64,000 bases of DNA from contig JAOTOL010001547.1 in NCBI GenBank assembly GCA_034440575.1, positions 1,596,001 through 1,660,000 on the forward strand. The letters run 5' to 3'. Source of the stretch: Imbricaverruca yamaguchii. Its lineage: Eukaryota; Arthropoda; Thecostraca; Neoverrucidae. This document shows, piece after piece, positions 57,716-64,000 of the stretch (the first letter of the stretch is position 1; each line of letters begins with the position of its first letter). The translations under genes were made by a program, and so were the position numbers. Under the pieces are notes generated by a model. The model saw only the letters and a list, made by a program, of their open reading frames with translations. It was not told the origin of the DNA and made no database searches.

Positions 57716-58787
57716 TCACACCACCGGCGCCTTTGGGATGGCGTCGCCGGTGGGCTGGAAGCCGTTCTCATCGGCCACCCACGTGATGGTGATTGTCTGG
57801 CCATCGGGCGCCTGGAAGCTGTACTGGCCCTGCATCACCACGCCGATCTCGTCGCCGATCTGCTTGGGCTGGCCGGCCGCCTCCACGGTCATGGGGTCGC
57901 TCGTCTCGAACGCGTACTGGAACGAGCCGTCGTCGTTCTGCGTGCTGTCCATGCGCAGCAGCTCGGCCACCTGCTGGGGCATGGCCGTGGCGGCGGCCAC
58001 GCAGAGGCAGAGGATCACCTGTCGGCGGTGGCCGGCGGTCAGACACAGCTTCAGAAACGGCCACCAGTCGGGCATCTGTCGTCAAGGGCACAGCTACAGT
58101 CGAATGTCGTCAAAGGCACAGCTGCAGTCGCCTGTCGTCACAGGCACAGCTACAGTCGCCTGTCGTCACAGGCACAGCTACAGTCGCCTGTCGTCAAAGG
58201 CACAGCTACAGTCGCCTGTCGTCACAGGCACAGCTACAGTCGCCTGTCGTCACAGGCACAACTACAGTCGCCTGTCGTCACAGGCACAGCTACAGTCGCC
58301 TGTCGTCAAAAGCACAGCTACAGTCGAAAGTCGTCAAAGACACAGCTACAGTCGAAAGTCGTCAAAGGCACAGCTACAGTCGAAAGTCGTCAAAGGCACA
58401 GCTGCAGTCGCCTGTCGTCACAGGCACAGCTACAGTCGAATGTCGTCAAAGACACAGCTACAGTCGAATGTCGTCAAAGGCACAGCTACAGTCGAATGTC
58501 GTCACAGGCACAGCTACAGTCGAATGTCACCAGGTGCACAGATACAGTCGATTGTCGTCACAGGCACAGCTACAGTCGAATGTCGTGAAAGGCACAGCTA
58601 CAGTCGAATGTCGTCACAGGCACAGCTACAGTCGAATGTCGTCACAGGCACAGCTACAGTCGAATGTCACCAGGTGCACAGATACAGTCGAATGTCACCA
58701 GGTGCACAGACACAGTCGAATGTCGTTAAATATGCAAATGCAGTCGCCTGTTGTGTCGCCTATTGTCAGATGCACAGACACAGTCGC

Positions 58788-58851
<64 letters not shown>

Positions 58852-59420
58852 ATCCAATCGTCTCTCATCAGATACACAGATGTAGTCCCCGCCGTGTCGC
58901 ATATCGTCAGATACACAGGTACAATCGCCGGCCATCACATATACAGATACACATCTCCTGTCATCAGATGTGCAGATGCAGTCGCTTGTCTTTAGATACA
59001 CAGTGCACAACTACGAATGAGTTGCATGCAGTATGGATGCTAACGGCAGGAACACAAAACGGTTATGTTTCACGGTATTAGACGATATACACCAGTGGAA
59101 AACAGCCATACTGCGGTCATCAGCACGATGGCCTGCCCATCATTACCGACGGTCAGCAGAATAGTGCCTTCTACAGGGGAAGCTACATTTATGGATACTG
59201 AGATAATTACTAAGGGCCGCAAAACACGCTCATATCGGCCTATGTCGGTCAGCAGCGCCATGATCACGTAGCGACCGTGAAAATTGTCTCATATCTATTG
59301 GCAGTATAGTTTTTTTTATTAAATGCATAATCTCTTCCGCATCTCGCTCCTCTCTAACTAATTCACTGGCACCATGGAATAAGTGCCGGTCCCTGAGATG
59401 TACGTACGTATGTTGTTAAC

Positions 59421-59466
<46 letters not shown>

Positions 59467-59685
59467 TATTCATAACATGCGGGGGTCGTTCTGCATGGCT
59501 GTATCAGACATTCGTAACTCGTATATATGCAAATGACTGACGCCAATGGGTAAAACAATCCCTAGCCAATAAATTACATATTTTGATCAAGGAAATGCCC
59601 GGCGTTCTGTCAGCTATACTTCCTTCACTGAATCACTATCACCGTTTTTTTCACGAGGTCAACACACCGTATTTACCAGCTTCAT
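57716..59685 (-). CDS. CP-E: short RR-1-type cuticular protein (exons 59677-59685 and 57716-58018)
   Basis: Predicted 103-residue secreted cuticle protein, the smallest of the set. Exon 1 encodes MKL and ends GTAAAT. Exon 2 follows GCCACCGCCGACAG and reads VILCLCVAAATAMPQQ, a signal peptide with two Cys. The rest has RMDSTQNDDGSFQYAFETSD, IGDEIGVVMQGQYSF, then APDGQTITITWVADENGF and GDAIPKAPVV at the end. It lacks both the acidic YDPAAELREAG segment and the Ala-rich tail of CP-A, B and C, and is one or two residues shorter in the RR core (PDG for DE.GND). The frame continues open 19 codons upstream of the acceptor, so an unspliced start at 58075 cannot be excluded, but it would lack a good signal peptide start. 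A 28-bp array lies 60 bp upstream of the acceptor. Confidence 0.83.
58076..58740 (-). repeat. 28-bp minisatellite in the CP-E intron, about 23 copies
   Basis: On the coding strand the unit contains CTGTGACGACAGGCGACTGT followed by AGCTGTGC. The word GACAGGCGA resembles the true junction GACAG|GTGA. Variants GACGACATTCGA and GACGACTTTCGA occur in blocks (CCTGTCG, GAATGTCG and GAAAGTCG on the plus strand), which suggests higher-order spread. It ends about 60 bp before exon 2. Confidence 0.93.
58797..58849. repeat. (TA)n microsatellite
   Basis: About 26 TA dinucleotides inside the degenerate upstream end of the 28-bp array, in the CP-E intron. Confidence 0.95.
58850..59676 (-). other. CP-E intron, upstream part
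   Basis: The first 150 bp are degenerate array units (CAGATACACAG-like). The rest shows no gene. A (TA)n tract lies at 59423-59461. Confidence 0.5.
59423..59461. repeat. (TA)n microsatellite
   Basis: About 19 TA dinucleotides in the CP-E intron. Confidence 0.95.
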
Positions 59686-59711
59686 ATTGTGCGTTGGTCG
59701 GTTCAGGTTCC

Positions 59712-59749
59712 ACTGATGCCCTCCTGCCACGAGCGAGGGTCTTTATATA
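59712..59749 (-). promoter_or_regulatory. Core promoter of CP-E (TATA + TCAGT initiator)
   Basis: On the minus strand TATATAAAG at 59749-59741, TCAGT with its A at 59714 (33 bp after TATAAA), ATG at 59685. Confidence 0.72.
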
Positions 59750-59856
59750 CCGGGATTGGCCGTCGTATGCCCAAGGGCCACTCTGGACAGGCTGGGCTGC
59801 ATACTGAGGTGTGACGTCATCGGACAGAGTCACCTTATTGATGGCCGCCGTATGTT

Positions 59857-60589
59857 GAATAAAGACATAAAGACATAAAAGATTAGTGCAACTATGAGCC
59901 ACAAGGGCCCTTCTTGGTTGCACTCTGTACACTGAACCAGTTGCCCACCAAATCTGTCAATCAGCCCTCCCTGTAATACTGAAAAGCAAGCCCTCTATTC
60001 TTATAATTATTGTCTATGCTGTTTTTAAAGATGTTCAATGTGCTGCTACTGACGATGTTTTCTGGCAGCTGGTTCCAGTGTTCCACTACCCTGTTGGTGA
60101 AGAAAGCTTGCCCTTAACCTTGTTCTGCTGTAGTTAACTTTAATTTTGAATTTATGACCTCTAATTGCATCATTTCTGTTAAATTCAAAGATTTCCCCAA
60201 GGTATCCCCTATCCAGACCATTAACAAATTTAAAGACCTCGATGAGATCTCTCAGCCTTCTATATCTAAGTGAAAACATATTCAATTTCTTCAATTTTTC
60301 CTCATATGCCAGGTTGCTTATGCCATTAACCATTTTTGTAGCCCTCTTTTGTACTCTCTCTCTAAAAGCCAACAATCTTTTTCATAGCTAGGAGACCAAG
60401 CTTGGATGCAGTATTCCAAATGTGGCCTGACGTATGGACAGTAAAGCTTCCTGATCACTTCCTCACTTCTGTATGATACATTCCTATTTATTGCCCCGAG
60501 CATTCTCAGTGCCTTCTTCCTGGCTTCCTTGGTCTGTTCTGATGCCCCCAGTTTTGTGTTTAGAATAACACCTAAATCCTTCTCCTGTT
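59857..60589 (-). mobile_element. 5'-truncated copy of the CR1-like LINE
   Basis: Minus-strand sequence from AACAGGAGAAGGATTTAGGT to the ATGTCTTT tail matches 23808-24540 of the LINE closely. It holds only the C-terminal end of ORF2, itself broken by frameshifts (two open pieces, 60318-60503 and 60046-60375). 5' truncation is usual for LINE insertions. Its 3' end lies about 108 bp upstream of the CP-E TATA box, with the LINE reading in the same direction as CP-E. Confidence 0.9.
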
Positions 60590-62333
60590 CCGCAGATCCA
60601 ACGGTGGTCGTCTGCTCGAGCCGCGAGTGACCTGTCCCGGAGAGATCTCGTCAGTTGTTGGTCGTTGGGATCATCGTAGTGGCACACCAAGTCCAATTTG
60701 TTGGTATCATATGCCATCGCTAGCGCAGTATGAATCACACCGAATGCCGAAGAGCGTATCAAAAACACGGTTAAAACGTGGGTCTGATCTGAACATGGGT
60801 AAATGGAACGATTACACCCAACCCGCCTTCGGTCACTCTCTGCGCAGGGACGCAAATGGCGGTACTCTGAAGCCGGCAGGGGGAGAAGGTAAGGAGGGTA
60901 AAGGTCGAGGGAGGTGGAATGATTTATCCATGGAATATGGAGATGTAGCATGTGCGGCATGAAATTAGGAGTATTAATGTGTGCTTCCAAGAATGATTAG
61001 GTACAATTCGTGCTGTATATAATAGGGACATGTACTGCATGCCAGATGGAATGCGATATTGCAATGTATGCTTCATGGGACATACAGATATGTGTAAAGT
61101 GTACTCCAAAATATAGGAGTTCCAATGTGTACTACATGGAATATGAAAATGCTACATGTTGCGCTTTTTCGTGAGTAGATATTTGATTGCCTTAAATAAT
61201 TGGGTGATTATGGATAGCGTCATTCGTCATGAAAGCGGTGTACTTTGCGCAGCTTGGAATCATTCCTGTTCAATATTTTTTGTATTCCTGTTTTCTGTTT
61301 TCATATGCAATTATGCGGACATTTGTCTTTGGAGATAGAAGCAGGTTATCGATTAAACCGAATTAACGTTAAGAGCAAGTGTCTGGGATCTTTTGCGAAA
61401 TCACAAATTGCGCACATCTACACCAGCAATGAAGCCAAAGATTGAAGCTATCTGGAGGCCGATGAACCGATGAAGATATTTCTTGTCCGTTCGGCACGAA
61501 CGTTTCATCTTGTTATCGGGCAATGATAAGGTCTAAAGTGAACACAAGTGAGACAATATTTGGCGATTTTTGTAAAATCGCGCTTCTCTTTCACTTCCCA
61601 CAGCAATCAAGTGACAACTTGTAGTAGCGGAACTGTGGACAATTTGACGAACGTTACGTTTTCCTGTCGATATTTTGCAGTAGGTGAGCGAAAGCATCAG
61701 CTGATTTTGAGTGCAATCGGTTGTTCACGCGCTAAGTCACATGAAGTATTCACCCTTTTTGGCAGAAACAGCTGTCTAGTACGATCATGGTTGGTTGGTT
61801 GGTTATTTGGGCTTTCGGGAGCTTCCACTGCTCTGGTCATATTGCGCCCATAGTACGATCATGCATGAACATGATATGGACGTGGTGTGAGGTGCGCTAG
61901 TCGCGTCCCTAATTTCCCACTTCACAACACTTGTGACTGCCTACATCGCAATGGTCATGATCGTTGTCTAGAGGGAACCAGGTGCTCGAATAGCATGCTA
62001 ACTGAGGGAACAATTGTCCCTACCCCAGTGACCAGAACGTATCTTAATTATCAGGAGCAATATCTGTTAAGCCGATAAAATGCTTCATTTTAGAACATAT
62101 TTCTAGAGTTGATGTCTCCTTCGCCAGTGAAAAAAAAGGTTTCTGAACGAAGCGACATCACGCCTCACGATTTCGAACAGCCGTTATCGGCGGCCTAGGG
62201 GATTCTGCGTAATGGTCGTAATGACTTGTCAATCACCAAGCTCTACCAAATCGACAGAGCGAAGGTGCAAAACTGCAGACGGATACCAGGATAGTGTTAC
62301 GCAAGACAGATCGCAATCACAATATTTGCAATA
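60590..62333. other. Intergenic DNA, no gene recognised
   Basis: No conserved coding sequence. A SINE 3'-domain fragment lies at 61792-61852. Confidence 0.4.
61792..61852 (-). mobile_element. SINE 3'-domain fragment
   Basis: TTGGTTGGTTGGTTATTTGG, then GCTCTGGTCATATTGCGCCC in the spacing seen at 19541-19605, and partly in the full SINE at 54853-55034. Confidence 0.4.
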
Positions 62334-63677
62334 CGAGGTCTGTCTAAAATGTATCCGACCTTTGGCCGGACAAAAAAAATATATTACGTACCTGACGGGA
62401 TTGGGACCCTAATCCCCTTCAAAGTAGGCCCCTTGCACCTGCACACACTTAGCCCACCGATCCTTCCACTGCCAAACACACTTCTGGAAGGATTCTATTG
62501 GAATGGTGTTCATCTCCGCCGTCGCGTTTTGCATTATCTCTTCTCTACTGTCAAAACGGGATCCTGTGAATGACGTCTTCAATTTCAGAAACAACCAGAA
62601 GTCGCAAGGAGTCATGTCTTGAGAGTAGGGAGGTTGGTTAACGACTGGAATTCCATGTTTGGACAAGACATTTTAGATCAGGTGCGATGAATGAGCTGGA
62701 GCATTGTCATGATGTAACTGCCAGTTTTTCGCCGTCCAGAGGTCTCGTCTTTTGCGCCGAACTGCATCACGGAGTCGTTTGAGAACTTATTGAAAGTATT
62801 CTTTTGTCACTGTTTGTCCTTCCGGTGGGTATTCGTGATGCACAATTCCACGGATATAAAAAAAAACACAGTTAGCATCACCTTGGTTTTGCTTCGCACC
62901 TGTAGCGCTTTTTTCGGCCTAGGGGACGCGGGATGCTTTCATTGCGACGACTGTGCTTTTGTTCCCGGGTCGTACCCGTACACCCATGACTCATCTCCAG
63001 TTATCACGGTGTTCAGAAACTCAGGATCAGTATTGGCAGCGTCCAGCATGTCCTGTGCAACCTGAAGACGGTGTTCTTGCTATTCCGCCGACAGCAGCTG
63101 GAGCACAAACTTCACAGCCACTCTGCGCATGTTCAAATCATCACGCAAAATAGCATGTGCAGAATCTTAACTGATCCCAACATCTTCAGTAGTCTCTCGT
63201 ACGGTCAAATGCCGATCTCCCATGACCAGATTTTCCACCCACGCAACAACAGCAATTTGTATCCCGAGCGGTTTGTGGCCTCCCAAAACGCTCTTCACTC
63301 TCCACCGATGTGCGGCCATTTTTGAATCCGTTGAACCATTCCTTAATTCGTGTTACCCCCACAGCATTGTCTCCAAACACCTGCTGAATCTTACGAATTG
63401 ATTCGCTTTGAGAATCACCAAGCTTGTGACAAAATATAATGCAGTATCTTTGCTCAACTTATTCAGTCATCTTGAGATAAATCTAAAATCGAACGAACAT
63501 GCATCAGAGCACCTCACTGAGCGGCCAGTAGACAACGACTGACACACTCGCAGGCAGATAAAAAATTCACGCATGCGCATAAAGCTGTCTCCTTCCACTG
63601 CACTGCTTCCACTGTGCCTTAGCATCGCTACTGTACCCGGGAAAATTCAAGGTCGGATAGTTTGTAGACAGACCTCG
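62334..63677 (-). mobile_element. Mariner-family DNA transposon, about 1344 bp
   Basis: Terminal inverted repeats of about 28 bp: left CGAGGTCTGTCTAAAATGTA then TCCGACCTT, right in reverse complement CGAGGTCTGTCTACAAACTA then TCCGACCTT. The length is typical of mariner. The left flank is TA as expected for the target; the right flank is CA, so one TA has probably mutated. The whole unit is present but the transposase is broken. Confidence 0.92.
62409..63470 (-). pseudogene. Mariner transposase, degenerate
   Basis: A cut-and-paste transposase that would bind the inverted repeats and insert at TA. The N-terminal helix-turn-helix region is recognisable (QRYCIIFCHKLGDSQ, then VTRIKEWFNGFKNGRTSVES and GRPQTAR). 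The catalytic domain has HDNAPAHSSHL and PPYSQDMTPCDFWLF with 34 positions between the two Asp, as in the DD34D mariner group. It ends WKDRWAKCVQVQGAYFEGD. A stop falls at the fourth codon, another lies between the last two catalytic Asp, and there are frameshifts in the middle. It cannot be functional. Confidence 0.9.
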
Positions 63678-63884
63678 CACATCAGTGTAAGTGACAATGA
63701 AGTGAACATCTGAAGGTTTTCCCAAATGGACAACAGTTCGTCGCTGTAGGGAAGTGGACTCAGCGTCGCGACCTTCCTCCAAGGCTGGTACACTCATCTG
63801 GTAGTTGCCGCGGGCACCACCAAGCAGCCAATCCCGGGCGACACACAAGTCATCAATTCAAAGGAGGAATGCCATGGTCGAATG
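63678..63884. other. Upstream flank of CP-F
   Basis: No gene recognised between the mariner and the CP-F promoter. Confidence 0.4.
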
Positions 63885-63920
63885 TATATAACGCGCAGTG
63901 AGGAACGCTGAAGCACCAGT
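63885..63920 (+). promoter_or_regulatory. Core promoter of CP-F (TATA + initiator)
   Basis: TATATAA at 63885-63891, CAGT with its A at 63918 (33 bp on), ATG at 63949. Confidence 0.65.
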
Positions 63921-63948
63921 GTGAAACGCACACCCATCTGAACTCACC

Positions 63949-64000
63949 ATGAAGTTCGTAAGTATTATGCTTTGTTTGGGTTTGCAGCGGAAATCCGTGG
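63949..64000 (+). CDS. CP-F: exon 1 of a probable cuticular protein gene (partial)
   Basis: ATGAAGTTC followed directly by the donor GTAAGT, at 63949-63957, with the same promoter spacing as the five complete genes. This matches their nine-base coding exon 1 (MKF instead of MKL). The intron runs off the window end and exon 2 is not visible, so the product is inferred from architecture alone. Confidence 0.65.
   Translation, partial: MKFVSIMLCLGLQRKSV

Noticed and set aside
57422..59081. Open frames of 498, 400 and 388 codons on the plus strand
   Set aside because: They read through the reverse strand of CP-E exon 2, the 28-bp array and the (TA)n tract. They have no independent motif.
63186..63380. 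Small N-terminal transposase frame as a domesticated DNA-binding gene
   Set aside because: It lies inside a complete mariner with both inverted repeats, has stops just upstream, and no sign of its own promoter.

Overview
The window looks like nuclear DNA of an arthropod, most likely a crustacean. The evidence is five complete chitin-binding RR-1-type cuticular protein genes plus the first exon of a sixth, GT-AG introns, TATA/initiator promoters, and abundant LINE, SINE, mariner and other DNA-transposon debris, microsatellites and minisatellites. A barnacle or related crustacean would fit, but that is a guess; nothing here fixes the species. There is no bacterial gene organisation, no CRISPR array and no recognisable virus. 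|| Genes: CP-A (419-2448, +), CP-B (10734-20075, -), CP-C (40061-43305, +), CP-D (50999-53720, -), CP-E (57716-59685, -) and CP-F (from 63949, +, cut by the window end). All share one plan. A TATA box lies 60-64 bp upstream of the ATG, with an initiator-like CAGT/CACT 31-33 bp after it. Exon 1 carries only nine coding bases (MKL or MKF) and ends at GTRAGT/GTAAAT. A phase-0 intron of 1.6-8.9 kb follows. Exon 2 encodes the rest of a signal peptide and a short secreted protein with the GxYSF...VxW.ADENGF core. A and C are close paralogues. || Layout: 0-2.5 kb CP-A; 2.5-10.7 kb unassigned sequence with a 42-bp minisatellite and a dispersed element; 10.7-20.1 kb CP-B with a 9-kb intron full of repeats; 20.2-24.5 kb a nearly intact CR1-like LINE head-to-head with the CP-B promoter; 24.5-40 kb repeat-rich intergenic DNA with several minisatellites, hairpins and DNA-transposon ends; 40-43.3 kb CP-C; 44.4-48.7 kb transposon copies and AGGTCA-rich DNA; 51-53.8 kb CP-D; 54.8-56.2 kb a SINE and a 57-bp minisatellite; 57.7-59.8 kb CP-E; 59.9-60.6 kb a truncated LINE copy; 62.3-63.7 kb a dead mariner; 63.9 kb CP-F promoter and exon 1. 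|| Most striking: in CP-A, CP-C and CP-D a minisatellite sits exactly on the 3' splice site of intron 1. Each unit carries both the end of the intron and the start of exon 2, so 7, 8 and about 20 near-identical splice acceptors lie in tandem. In A and C the 42-bp unit keeps the reading frame, so each extra unit spliced in would add 14 residues to the signal peptide. In D the 32-bp unit breaks the frame. CP-E has a 28-bp array just upstream of its acceptor. Separately, three diverged copies of a dispersed element keep the same DR4-N12-DR4 arrangement of AGGTCA-like nuclear-receptor half-sites.
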